Source: an uncultured Bacteroidales bacterium (lineage in GTDB: Bacteria > Bacteroidota > Bacteroidia > Bacteroidales > UBA932). From it: 64,000 nucleotides of DNA. Positions 28,271 to 37,341 of the stretch are shown here, one piece after another. The stretch lies in NCBI GenBank assembly GCA_944326255.1, contig CALVDG010000002.1, positions 1 to 64,000 of the forward strand. Reading direction: 5' to 3'. Numbering within the stretch: the stretch's first letter is position 1; every line of letters starts with the position of its first letter. The notes under the pieces were generated by a model. It made no database searches, had not been told where the DNA came from, and worked only from the letters and a program-made list of their open reading frames with translations. The translations under genes were made by a program, and so were the position numbers.

Positions 28271-29710
28271 ATGTTTAAAATATTGAGTAAAATGAATATG
28301 GAATTAACAAAAGGCTTCGTGGATTTTATTGACGACGCCAAACTGCATTCCCTGATCAACAACACCAGGGAGGACCCGGTGGTCTACAGGGCTATTTTAA
28401 AGAAATCCCTTTCCAAACAACCGCTGACGGTCGAGGAGACGGCTGCTCTCATCGCTGTCCAGTCCCCCGAGGGTCTGCACGAGATATTCGAGACAGCCCG
28501 GGAGCTCAAACGCTCGGTGTACGGCAACCGTATAGTGCTCTTCGCTCCCCTTTATATCGGCAACTACTGCATCAATGACTGTCAGTACTGCGGTTTCCGC
28601 CGCTCGCTGCGCAGCACAGTCCGTCACAGTCTCAGCGACCAGGAGCTGGTCAACGAAGTGCGTTCCCTGGAGGACGAGGGGCACAAGAGGCTGATCCTCG
28701 TCTACGGTGAGCATCCCAAGTACACTCCCGAGTTCATCGCGCACACAGTCAGGATGACCTACGCCACCAAATCCGGCAAAGGCGAGATCCGCAGGGTCAA
28801 CATCAACGCCGCTCCTCTGGACATCGAGGGCTACAGGACGGTCAAGGAGGCCGGCATAGGCACGTTCCAGGTATTCCAGGAGACATATCACAAAGAGACA
28901 TACGCCAAATATCATCCCGGCAATACCCAGAAGAGCAATTACCTGTGGAGACTCAACGCCATGGACCGCGCCTTCGAGGGCGGCATAGACGACATGGGCA
29001 TCGGTGCCCTGTTCGGACTCTATGACTGGCGGTTCGAGGTACTCGGACTGGTATCCCATGCAATCCACCTCCAGACTACTTACGGAGTCGGTCCTCACAC
29101 CATCAGTTTCCCGAGGATACAGCCGGCCAACGGCATGGAACTGGACCTGCCCTACAGGGTCTCCGACCAGGACTTTAAGAAACTGGTGGCGATTCTCAGG
29201 CTTGCAGTACCTTATACCGGCCTTATAATGACCGCCAGAGAGTCCCGTGCCATCCGCGATGAGGTGATGGAGTTCGGAGTTTCGCAGATCGATGCCGGCA
29301 CCAAGCTGGAGATCGGAGGCTACAATAAGGAACGCAAGGGAGATGAGCAGGCCCTGGACGAGGAACAGTTCCAGATCGGAGATACCCGCAATCTGGACGA
29401 GGTCATCCGCTGGCTGCTTACCCGCGATTATATCCCCAGCTTCTGCACCGCCTGCTACCGCGTAGGCCGCACAGGAGAGCATTTCATGGAGTTTGCCATC
29501 CCCGGCTTCATCAAGAGATTCTGCACCAGGAATGCCTTGCTTACCCTGGCCGAATACCTTGAGGACTATTCGTCGGACCTTACGAAAGAGGAAGGATATA
29601 AGCTGACAGAGCGGGAACTGGCGAAGATGCCCGACGGGGACGAGAAAGAAAGTCTGAAAGAGAGACTGAAAAAAATCCGCGAACAGGGTATCCGGGACAT
29701 TCTCTATTAG
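28271..29710 (+). CDS. hydG: [FeFe]-hydrogenase H-cluster maturase HydG
   Basis: About 479 residues. The radical-SAM cysteines are C100, C104 and C107 (CxxxCxxC). The C-terminus has CTAC followed by a further Cys 22 residues later: this CX2CX22C auxiliary cluster separates HydG from ThiH. HydG cleaves tyrosine to supply CO and cyanide for the H-cluster. The first ATG after the previous stop (28271) is used; 28292 and 28298 are alternatives. No hydrogenase, HydE or HydF gene is in the window, so the partners must lie elsewhere. It sits between the YihY gene and relA/spoT. Confidence 0.93.
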   Translation: MFKILSKMNMELTKGFVDFIDDAKLHSLINNTREDPVVYRAILKKSLSKQPLTVEETAALIAVQSPEGLHEIFETARELKRSVYGNRIVLFAPLYIGNYCINDCQYCGFRRSLRSTVRHSLSDQELVNEVRSLEDEGHKRLILVYGEHPKYTPEFIAHTVRMTYATKSGKGEIRRVNINAAPLDIEGYRTVKEAGIGTFQVFQETYHKETYAKYHPGNTQKSNYLWRLNAMDRAFEGGIDDMGIGALFGLYDWRFEVLGLVSHAIHLQTTYGVGPHTISFPRIQPANGMELDLPYRVSDQDFKKLVAILRLAVPYTGLIMTARESRAIRDEVMEFGVSQIDAGTKLEIGGYNKERKGDEQALDEEQFQIGDTRNLDEVIRWLLTRDYIPSFCTACYRVGRTGEHFMEFAIPGFIKRFCTRNALLTLAEYLEDYSSDLTKEEGYKLTERELAKMPDGDEKESLKERLKKIREQGIRDILY

Positions 29711-29719
29711 TTTTTTGAT

Positions 29720-29728
29720 TATTTTTGC
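29720..29728 (+). promoter_or_regulatory. -7 box of relA/spoT
   Basis: TATTTTTGC, matching TAnnTTTG, ends only 3 nt before the ATG at 29732. No TTG lies at the right -33 spacing. If active, transcription would begin at or beside the start codon. Confidence 0.55.
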
Positions 29729-29731
29729 AGA

Positions 29732-32062
29732 ATGGATTTCACACAAAGCGATTACGATCTGATAAATAAAGAATTCGAGGAGCTTCGGCTGGCCGCGCTC
29801 AAGCGGTGCTCCTCGCAGGAGGAATATGACGGTGTTCTGAAGGCCTTTGACTTCGCAAATGAAGCCCACAAAGGTGTCCGGAGAAGGTCTGGAGAACCGT
29901 ATATCATCCATCCGATATCCGTGGCCAAAATCGTTGTCAACGAGATCGGGCTCGGATACAAGTCTATCGTAGCCGCCCTTCTGCATGATGTGGTGGAGGA
30001 CACGGAATACACCGTGGACGACATCAAGCGTCTTTTCGGAGAGAAGATAGCCTCGCTGGTAGACGGCCTGACAAAGATCAAGGCCGCCATGGACACCGAC
30101 GGCGGCGGCAATCTTCAAGCCGAGAATTTCAAGCGGATCATCCTGACTCTCAACGATGACGTGCGTGTAGTGCTGATCAAGCTGGCCGACCGTCTGCACA
30201 ATATCCGCACCATCGGCTCCATGCCGGACTACAAGAAGGACAAGATACTCAGCGAGACCATGTACCTCTTCGTGCCCCTGGCTCACCGGCTGGGTCTGTA
30301 CAACATAAAGTCCGAGATGGAGAACATCTGGCTCAAGACCAGAAATCCCAAGATGTACAACGACATCGTAGCCAGGATAGACGGAGTGATAAAGGAAAAG
30401 GGGGAGGCCATGGACAAGTTCATCCAGCCCGTGGCTGATGCCCTGCAGAATGCCGGCTATACATTCGACATCACCAAGAGGACCAAGACCCCCTACTCTG
30501 TCTGGCACAAGATGCAGGAAAAGCACGTGGAGTTCGAGGACATATACGATATCTACGGTATCCGCATCATATTCACTCCAAAGCCCGATGAGGACGAGCG
30601 CACCCAGTGCTGGTACATCTATTCGCTCGTATCCGGCATCTACACTTCCAAGACAGACCGCATCCGCGACTGGGTGACCAGACCCAAGAGCAACGGCTAC
30701 GAGGCCCTGCACTGTACGGTCATGAGCAACGGCGGAGGATGGGTGGAGGTCCAGATCCGCAGCGAGAGGATGAACGAGATAGCCGAGAAGGGTATCGCCG
30801 CACACTGGAGCTACAAGCAGAAAGGCGAGGAGACCAACTCTGAGAAGGAGATGGACCGCTGGCTGGACATGGTCCGGGAAGTGCTGGAGAATCCGGATTC
30901 CAACGCCTTGAAATTCCTGGACAAGTTCCACGACACCCTGCTGGACCAGGAGATATACGTCTTTACTCCGAAAGGTGAGTCGAAATCCCTGCCTAAAGGC
31001 TCCACCGCCCTGGATTTCGCATACAGCATCCATTCCCAGATAGGCAACAGGGCCATTGCGGCCAAGATCAACTTCAAGCTCTCGCCTCTGTCCAAGGTGC
31101 TTCGCAATGGAGATCAGGTGGAGATCATCACCGCCGAATCCCAGAAGCCCCAGCCGGAATGGCTTGAATTCCTCAGGACATCCAGAGCCAGGAACTATGT
31201 TTACGAAGCTCTTAAGGATGACGTGGATGACAGCATCAAAAGCGGCCGCCAGATGCTTGAGAAAGAACTGGCGGGCTATGGAGTCAAGCTGCAGAGCAAC
31301 GTGCTCAAGAAACTCCTGCGCGAATATTCTGTGAGCACGAAGGAGGAGCTGTACAACAAGATATCCACAGGAGTCATCTCGCTGAAAGATCTGGACAAGG
31401 TCCTGCGCAAGAATACCGAGAACAAGAACGTCATATACTGGACCCTGAAACTGTTCGGAAGCAACAAGAAGAGCAGTTCCGAGGACAGCGGGGACGATGA
31501 GGACGGAGAGAGCGACGAGATGACCAACGCCGAGATAAGGGACCGCATCATCAAGAATCAGCTGGACAAGAACAGGGATCTGATTTTGGCCGAGGAAGGC
31601 AAGGGCGAAGGGAAGAACCCCGGCTCACCTGTCACATACCGCATAGCTGACTGCTGCTACCCTATTCCCGGTGACACTATAGTGGGTTTCATCAATGACA
31701 GCGGAGAGGTCGTCGTACATAAGAAGACCTGCCCGGAGGCCGTCAATCTGGCCTCCATTCACGGAGACAGGATAGTAAACGCCAAATGGAGCAAGAACAC
31801 CGTTGCATCCTTCCTTGCCCGTATCAAGATGTTCGGTACTGACCGGCTCGGCATACTCAACGAGCTTACTAAAGTCACGACACTTGTGCTGAACATCAAC
31901 ATCCGGAAAGTCTATATCGCCACTCATGACAGCATCTTCGAGGGTTATATCGACTGCTACGTCCGCAGTACAGCCGACCTGGACAATCTGATGGCCCATA
32001 TCAGGAAGATCAAGGGTGTCGAGAGCGTCAACAGAATTGATATCAAAGAAGACAAATACTAG
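29732..32062 (+). CDS. Bifunctional (p)ppGpp synthetase/hydrolase, RelA/SpoT family
   Basis: 776 residues with the full long-RSH layout. An HD hydrolase domain (AALLHDVVEDT) is followed by a synthetase domain (residues about 240-400), TGS (VFTPKGESKSLPKGSTALDFAY), a zinc-finger/helical region, and a C-terminal ACT domain. The intact HD motif suggests it can also degrade the alarmone. It controls the stringent response. An Asp/Glu/Ser-rich linker lies near 575-605. The Ig-like lipoprotein follows after 2 nt. Confidence 0.96.
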   Translation: MDFTQSDYDLINKEFEELRLAALKRCSSQEEYDGVLKAFDFANEAHKGVRRRSGEPYIIHPISVAKIVVNEIGLGYKSIVAALLHDVVEDTEYTVDDIKRLFGEKIASLVDGLTKIKAAMDTDGGGNLQAENFKRIILTLNDDVRVVLIKLADRLHNIRTIGSMPDYKKDKILSETMYLFVPLAHRLGLYNIKSEMENIWLKTRNPKMYNDIVARIDGVIKEKGEAMDKFIQPVADALQNAGYTFDITKRTKTPYSVWHKMQEKHVEFEDIYDIYGIRIIFTPKPDEDERTQCWYIYSLVSGIYTSKTDRIRDWVTRPKSNGYEALHCTVMSNGGGWVEVQIRSERMNEIAEKGIAAHWSYKQKGEETNSEKEMDRWLDMVREVLENPDSNALKFLDKFHDTLLDQEIYVFTPKGESKSLPKGSTALDFAYSIHSQIGNRAIAAKINFKLSPLSKVLRNGDQVEIITAESQKPQPEWLEFLRTSRARNYVYEALKDDVDDSIKSGRQMLEKELAGYGVKLQSNVLKKLLREYSVSTKEELYNKISTGVISLKDLDKVLRKNTENKNVIYWTLKLFGSNKKSSSEDSGDDEDGESDEMTNAEIRDRIIKNQLDKNRDLILAEEGKGEGKNPGSPVTYRIADCCYPIPGDTIVGFINDSGEVVVHKKTCPEAVNLASIHGDRIVNAKWSKNTVASFLARIKMFGTDRLGILNELTKVTTLVLNINIRKVYIATHDSIFEGYIDCYVRSTADLDNLMAHIRKIKGVESVNRIDIKEDKY

Positions 32063-32064
32063 AG

Positions 32065-33882
32065 ATGAGACATAAGAACCTGCTGAACACCGTCATAGTT
32101 GTCGGAATATTCGCATCGGTCATCTTTTCCAAATCCTGTGCGAATACATCCACCCCTCCGGAAGGAGGTCCGAAAGACACCATACCTCCGGTAATCGTAG
32201 AGGTGGTACCTGCCAACAATGCGCTGAATCATCCGAGAGACAAGCGGCACAGCTCGGTATCTTTTGAATTCAACGAGTATGTGGCTCTGAACAATCCGAA
32301 CTCATACCTTTTCCTGTCCCCGCCTCAGACCAAGCCGCCTACAGCCAAGATCAAGGGCAAGCGCGTAGTCGTCTCGTTCGAGGAGCCGCTTGACTCCAAC
32401 AAGACTTATTCCCTTTCCCTGGGAGAGGCCATAAAGGACAACAACGAGGGCAATCCGTTTCCGCCCTATACTCACAGTTTCTCTACCGGAAGCCATATTG
32501 ACTCGCTATTCGTATCCGGCAATATAGTGGAGGCATCCACCATGCTCCCCATGCCGAACATTACCGTACTTTTCCATACCGACCCTTCGGATTCGGCCAT
32601 ATTCAAAGTACTGCCCAAAGCAGCTGCAAAAAGCGACCTATGGGGTTATTTCACAGTACGCAACCTTCCTGCGGACACCGTATACAGAGTGTTTGCCATC
32701 GAGGACCTTAACAACAACTGCCTCTATGACCCCGATCAGGAGAGAGTGGCGTTTCTGGACACTCTGGTGCTGCCCTCCAGTGTGATGAGGGACAGTCTTC
32801 CGGAACTTTTGTCATTCAATATGACCGATACCGCCGCCTGTCTGTCAAGACCCGCCCAGCTGTCCCTGTCAATGTTCAAGGAAGTCTCGCAAAGACAGAT
32901 TCTCCGGGCAAAGGAAAGGGTTTCCAGAAGACAGATGTACCTTAAGTTCTCCGCTCCATATCCACAGATAGACTCCATCATCATTGACGGCATTCCCGAT
33001 GAGAAACTCATAAAGGAATATAACTACTACAAAGACAGTATCGTAATCTGGATCAATGATCAGGGGCCTGTGGCCGACACCCTGCGGATGCGCCTGACGT
33101 ACATGAAGACAGATGATTCCCTCAATATATTGGTTCCGCAGACCGATACCATCAGAATGGTCCGTCCCAAGGCCAAGATGGTGGAGAACCGCTGGGGAGA
33201 GATGGTGGAGGAAGTGGACACCCTTGCGGCCTACGAGGTGGATGCCACTCCTGAGAACATAGACCAGAACGGCATCATCATCACCTTTGAGTCCCCGATG
33301 ATAGTCACTCCGTTCGACTCCATCACCATCATGGCGAAGAATACCAGGGAGCAGGTCTCCCCGGCTCAGTTCACTGTCGAGCAGGATACGGCCAATATCA
33401 AGAAATTCACTCTCAGGCTGGCGGATAAGCTTACTCCCGGCTTCGAGTACACCCTTCGAATCCCTGACAGCGTGTTCATGGATATAGACGGCATCTACTG
33501 CGACAGTCTGGTCAAGAAGATAACCCTGCCCCAGGATGAGAGCCTGAGTTCCCTGACAGTGGAGGCATCCAATGTCCATGAGAAATACCTCGTGGAACTG
33601 GTGGACGAGAAAAGGACGAAGGTATTCCGAAGCTATCAGATAGACACAGTTTCCGTTCTCGAATTTCCTTACCTCAAAGCCGGGAAATATTCTATCAGGA
33701 TCACCGAGGACAAGAACGGCAACGGACAGGTTGATACAGGTTCCCTACTTGACAAGAAACAGCCGGAGAAAGTCATGATGTTCAGGTTCAACGAGTCCAT
33801 GGGAAACAACGCATATATTCTGGAACTCCCTGAACGGACAGAATTGATACAAACCATAGATATCGGAGAGATGTTCAAATGA
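32065..33882 (+). CDS. Ig-like (Big_5 type) lipoprotein
   Basis: 605 residues. A signal peptide ends near Cys25 (SKSCANTS), so it is probably a lipoprotein. The following GGPKDTIPPVIV and an Ig-like domain (about 40-140, ending GEAIKDNNEGNP) are typical of a common Bacteroidetes envelope family with no fixed function. The rest is beta-rich; a second Ig-like copy lies near 380-490. It lies between relA/spoT and a small outer-membrane barrel, whose start overlaps its end by 4 nt, suggesting a shared envelope role. Confidence 0.85.
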   Translation: MRHKNLLNTVIVVGIFASVIFSKSCANTSTPPEGGPKDTIPPVIVEVVPANNALNHPRDKRHSSVSFEFNEYVALNNPNSYLFLSPPQTKPPTAKIKGKRVVVSFEEPLDSNKTYSLSLGEAIKDNNEGNPFPPYTHSFSTGSHIDSLFVSGNIVEASTMLPMPNITVLFHTDPSDSAIFKVLPKAAAKSDLWGYFTVRNLPADTVYRVFAIEDLNNNCLYDPDQERVAFLDTLVLPSSVMRDSLPELLSFNMTDTAACLSRPAQLSLSMFKEVSQRQILRAKERVSRRQMYLKFSAPYPQIDSIIIDGIPDEKLIKEYNYYKDSIVIWINDQGPVADTLRMRLTYMKTDDSLNILVPQTDTIRMVRPKAKMVENRWGEMVEEVDTLAAYEVDATPENIDQNGIIITFESPMIVTPFDSITIMAKNTREQVSPAQFTVEQDTANIKKFTLRLADKLTPGFEYTLRIPDSVFMDIDGIYCDSLVKKITLPQDESLSSLTVEASNVHEKYLVELVDEKRTKVFRSYQIDTVSVLEFPYLKAGKYSIRITEDKNGNGQVDTGSLLDKKQPEKVMMFRFNESMGNNAYILELPERTELIQTIDIGEMFK

Positions 33883-34601
33883 GACCACTGTTTTCAATAA
33901 TAGCATTTATTATACTGATCATCACACCATTGTCTGTCTCAGGGCAGGATCGTAAGTCCCAAAAGGACACAGTGCAGAAGATACAGCCCGGCATTCAATG
34001 GGACACCACCGTAAAGGTACTGCCAGTCAAGTACCCGGAGCATCTCATTGGTGTCAGGTATGACTATTCCTTTACCGGAGTGTCCATGACTCCGGATATG
34101 GGCATTAAGTCCATCAACTCCCCTTTAAACATCGCCGTGCTGTATACCTACTATCATCCACTGTGGGGTGCCTACGACTTCTTCGGACTCCAGACGGGAC
34201 TCAGATACAGTAAATACGGATTTGTCAACGATGAATACAACTTTGAGCATTTCGAGCAGACAGTCACCTTTGTGGAACTGCCGTTTCTGTCTGCATTTCA
34301 CGTAGATCTCGGAGAACACTTCAGGATCCTGCTCAGCCTCGGACCCTTTGTCGGATACCGTTTCGCCACTACTAAGGACAACGGCTTTGACTGCTTTGAC
34401 ATCCGTTTCGACTACGGTATAGTCGGAGGGGCGGGACTGGCTTACATCCTTGGCAAGAGAATAGAGTTCCATCTGGAAGGAGCCTTCCACTACTCCCTTT
34501 CCATGCTGTATCATCCCGAGAAAATGAGCAGTGCATCCTGGATATACAGCTATCCGTGGCAGGCCAGCATCTGCTTCGGAGTACATTTCAAGATAAAATA
34601 G
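33879..34601 (+). CDS. Small outer-membrane beta-barrel protein
   Basis: 240 residues. A signal peptide (cut after VSGQ) leads into alternating beta strands rich in Tyr, Phe and Gly, ending in FKIK. Size and pattern match the PorT-like/outer-membrane beta-barrel families of Bacteroidetes. The start ATGA overlaps the preceding lipoprotein stop, so the two are probably co-translated and may interact. ispG follows after 6 nt. I cannot name the subfamily. Confidence 0.8.
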   Translation: MRPLFSIIAFIILIITPLSVSGQDRKSQKDTVQKIQPGIQWDTTVKVLPVKYPEHLIGVRYDYSFTGVSMTPDMGIKSINSPLNIAVLYTYYHPLWGAYDFFGLQTGLRYSKYGFVNDEYNFEHFEQTVTFVELPFLSAFHVDLGEHFRILLSLGPFVGYRFATTKDNGFDCFDIRFDYGIVGGAGLAYILGKRIEFHLEGAFHYSLSMLYHPEKMSSASWIYSYPWQASICFGVHFKIK

Positions 34602-34607
34602 CCAATC

Positions 34608-35957
34608 ATGCGCTACATAACAGCAAAAGTGAGAAATCTGTCCATAGGACATGAGGCACATCCCATAGTCGTTCAGAGCATGTGCAACTGCGACACAAAT
34701 GACATAGAGTCGGCAGTGACCCAGTGTAGGGAAATGTACCGGGCCGGAGCCCGGCTTGTAAGGCTGACCACCCAGGGCAAGCGTGAGGTGGAATCCCTTG
34801 CAGTCATAAAAGACAGGCTGACGAAGGAAGGTATCGACGTACCGCTGGTGGCCGACGTGCATTTCTCATCTGACGTGGCAATTGCTGCAGCTTCCGTAGC
34901 CGATAAGGTCCGCATCAATCCCGGCAATTTCGCCAAGGACCACGAGGTGGCCCGCAGCCAGTTCCGCAAGTTTCTGGAAGAATGCCGAAGGCACGGGACA
35001 GCCGTCCGCATAGGCATTAATCACGGTTCGTTAGGTCAGCGTATCACAGAGATTTACGGCAACACACCTAAAGGAATGCAGGAAGCCATGTCAGAGTGGG
35101 TGCAGATGTGTATCGACGAGGATTTCTACAATGTGGTGCTCTCACTCAAGGCCAGCAACGTCCCGGTCATGACTCAGGCCTATATCCTCCTTCAGCAGTG
35201 GATGGAGGAGAGCGGCGTCATCTTCCCCCTGCATCTCGGAGTCACCGAGGCCGGTAACGGGGACATGGGCCGCATCAAGTCGGCGGCCGGTCTGGCTACC
35301 CTGCTCTCCCGCGGCATAGGAGATACTATCAGAGTATCCCTGACCGAGCCTCCGGTAAACGAGATTATGCCTGCAAGGCTCATAGCAGAGTTCTTTGACA
35401 CGGCTCGGAAGCCCTCGGACTATCAGACCGGAACAGTGGACGGAGTTCCTTCCTTCGAGCTCCGCTGCGCCTCCCACGAAGAGTTTATCGTCAAGGCTTC
35501 GTGCATACTCGGGCCGATGCTGGTCAATAAGGAAATAGACGATTTCAATATCCGTTGCATCTATGGAGATAAAGAGGCCGACAACGCTGAAATAGGACAG
35601 TTTAAGTCGGACATAATGCAGGCGACACGCCGTCGCATGACCCAGTGTGAGTACATCGCCTGCCCCAGTTGCGGAAGGACGTTGTACGACATTGAGCCGG
35701 TATTCAATGAGGTAAAACGCCGGACATCGCATCTCCGCGGCCTGACCATCGCGGTCATGGGCTGCATCGTCAACGGCCCGGGCGAGATGGCCGACGCCGA
35801 TTACGGCTATATCGGCGAGGGACGAGGCAAGGTATCCATTTATCGGGGCAAGGAGGCCGTAGTGCGCTCAGTGCCTCAGGAAAAGGCCATAGACGTGCTG
35901 CTGGACATCATCAGGAAAGATGGACGCAGTACAGACGTCCGCCCTCTGACCGAATGA
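34608..35957 (+). CDS. ispG: 4-hydroxy-3-methylbut-2-enyl diphosphate synthase IspG, short form
   Basis: 449 residues. It makes HMBPP in the MEP isoprenoid pathway with a [4Fe-4S] cluster. The N-terminal TIM barrel (about 1-265) is conserved, and the cluster domain has CPSC and GCIVNGPGE, giving the three Cys and one Glu ligands. As I recall, the Bacteroidetes enzyme usually carries a large insert between these parts and is about 600 residues; here only about 75 residues lie between. It is therefore intermediate between the short and long types. Its last 47 bp overlap the 3' end of the convergent nfeD gene. Confidence 0.93.
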   Translation: MRYITAKVRNLSIGHEAHPIVVQSMCNCDTNDIESAVTQCREMYRAGARLVRLTTQGKREVESLAVIKDRLTKEGIDVPLVADVHFSSDVAIAAASVADKVRINPGNFAKDHEVARSQFRKFLEECRRHGTAVRIGINHGSLGQRITEIYGNTPKGMQEAMSEWVQMCIDEDFYNVVLSLKASNVPVMTQAYILLQQWMEESGVIFPLHLGVTEAGNGDMGRIKSAAGLATLLSRGIGDTIRVSLTEPPVNEIMPARLIAEFFDTARKPSDYQTGTVDGVPSFELRCASHEEFIVKASCILGPMLVNKEIDDFNIRCIYGDKEADNAEIGQFKSDIMQATRRRMTQCEYIACPSCGRTLYDIEPVFNEVKRRTSHLRGLTIAVMGCIVNGPGEMADADYGYIGEGRGKVSIYRGKEAVVRSVPQEKAIDVLLDIIRKDGRSTDVRPLTE

Positions 35958-37263
35958 CCCTCAGGCGGTCTCCGGCATTGGCAGAGCCGTATTCCATAAC
36001 CGCCTCATACTGACGTCCGTCCAGTTCCACCTTACCTGACGGACACATCTCCGTAGCAGCCGTCACTTCTTTTCCTTTCAGACCGGCTATGGACTCGGTA
36101 TCCACTCCTACCCAGCCTTCGTCTCCTTTGAGCTCGGTCTTCTGGGCGATATATGCGAACGACTTTCTGGGATACAGCCTGGCTGCGCCCCAGATTGACA
36201 GTATCAGAGCGGTGACAGTAGATACCAGCACTATGGCGCACGGCTCCAGAAACGCTCTCAGATTCAGTTTCCCCTCAAAATACAGGGTGTCATTGTCAAT
36301 CATGGCAAAAATGAGAGCGGTCAGGGACAGTATGGCGCCTAGGACCCCCGCCACTCCAAAACCGGGTGTGACGAATATCTCCACGGCAAGCAGTATGAGA
36401 CCCAGAACGAAGAGTATTATCTCCCAGTTGAGAGCCAGACCGGAGATATACAGCGGGGAAAAATACAGTACGGCCCCCAGGAGCGCTATTACGGACGGCA
36501 GACCCAGACCGGGCGACTGCACCTCGAAGTATATGCCCCCGACGATCATCATCAGGAAAATTCCCTGCAGCACAGGAGACAGCATCATGAGAATGAACCT
36601 CTCTATCCACGACAACTGCTGATGCACTATCTCGCAGTCATCCAGCTCTATAATTGATATTACCTCATCTATGGATTCGGCCTTGCCCTCGCAGTAGCCA
36701 GCCTCTATCGCCTCGTCCGGAGTAAAGCTCAGTACTCCGGCAGTATCCACCATTTTCTCCGCTATGGCCGGGTCCCTGAACCAGCTGCCGTCGGAGCGGC
36801 GGCCGTGAGCCTCGGCGGTGGAGCGCATCATCCCGCGCATGAAGGACTGGTATTTGTCCGGCATCACCTCCCCGTTCTGATTGACCACAGTTGCGGCTCC
36901 TATCGATGAGCCGTTCCGCATGTATATGGAATCGCATGCTATGGATATCAGGGCTCCGGCGGAGGCGGCCTGCATGTCGATAAATGCGATTACCGGCACC
37001 GGTGCATGTAGAATGGCCGTCCGCATACTGTCCGCCGCGTCCACAGCCCCTCCGTAAGTGTCCAGATGCAGGATTATATAGTCAGCTCCTGCCCTTTCCG
37101 CCTCCCTGAGCCCCAGGCCCAGCTTCCGCATGGAAGACTTGTCAATGTCCTGCCGTATCTCGATGACGAATACCGTGTCCTTTTCCGCCGCCTCTGCCGA
37201 AAAGACTGAAAAAGAGAGGATAATACATGCGATGACCGCAATGCTGGCTGATATTGTTTTCAT
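35911..37263 (-). CDS. NfeD-family membrane protease with ClpP-like domain
   Basis: About 450 residues. A signal peptide, then a ClpP/SppA-like serine-protease domain (HLDTYGGAVDAADSM, AASAGALIS with the likely catalytic Ser, then SSIGAATVV). Four to five membrane segments follow, then a C-terminal NfeD OB-fold ending near GDRLRVIRSEG. These proteins act in membrane quality control with stomatin-like partners; no stomatin gene is in the window. The start at 37263 is chosen because the -7 box at 37293-37300 excludes the longer frame. The 3' end overlaps ispG by 47 bp tail to tail. Confidence 0.9.
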   Translation of the reverse strand: MKTISASIAVIACIILSFSVFSAEAAEKDTVFVIEIRQDIDKSSMRKLGLGLREAERAGADYIILHLDTYGGAVDAADSMRTAILHAPVPVIAFIDMQAASAGALISIACDSIYMRNGSSIGAATVVNQNGEVMPDKYQSFMRGMMRSTAEAHGRRSDGSWFRDPAIAEKMVDTAGVLSFTPDEAIEAGYCEGKAESIDEVISIIELDDCEIVHQQLSWIERFILMMLSPVLQGIFLMMIVGGIYFEVQSPGLGLPSVIALLGAVLYFSPLYISGLALNWEIILFVLGLILLAVEIFVTPGFGVAGVLGAILSLTALIFAMIDNDTLYFEGKLNLRAFLEPCAIVLVSTVTALILSIWGAARLYPRKSFAYIAQKTELKGDEGWVGVDTESIAGLKGKEVTAATEMCPSGKVELDGRQYEAVMEYGSANAGDRLRVIRSEGGRLYCVHLS

Positions 37264-37292
37264 CTTGGTGAGTTTTATTGCTTTTGACTCCA

Positions 37293-37331
37293 CAAATATA
37301 AGGCAGAAATCGCATTTTTTTCTAATTTTGC
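37293..37331. promoter_or_regulatory. Divergent promoters of nfeD and carA
   Basis: On the minus strand TATATTTG (37293-37300) lies 29 nt before the nfeD start. On the plus strand TAATTTTGC (37323-37331) ends 10 nt before the carA ATG. No pyrimidine-type attenuator is visible in so short a leader, so carAB control must act at the promoter. Confidence 0.6.
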
Positions 37332-37341
37332 ATTCTTAGAT

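Noticed and set aside
28397-31033. An 878-codon open frame on the minus strand across hydG and relA/spoT
   Set aside because: It lies opposite two certain genes, has no family signal, and reflects their GC-biased third positions.
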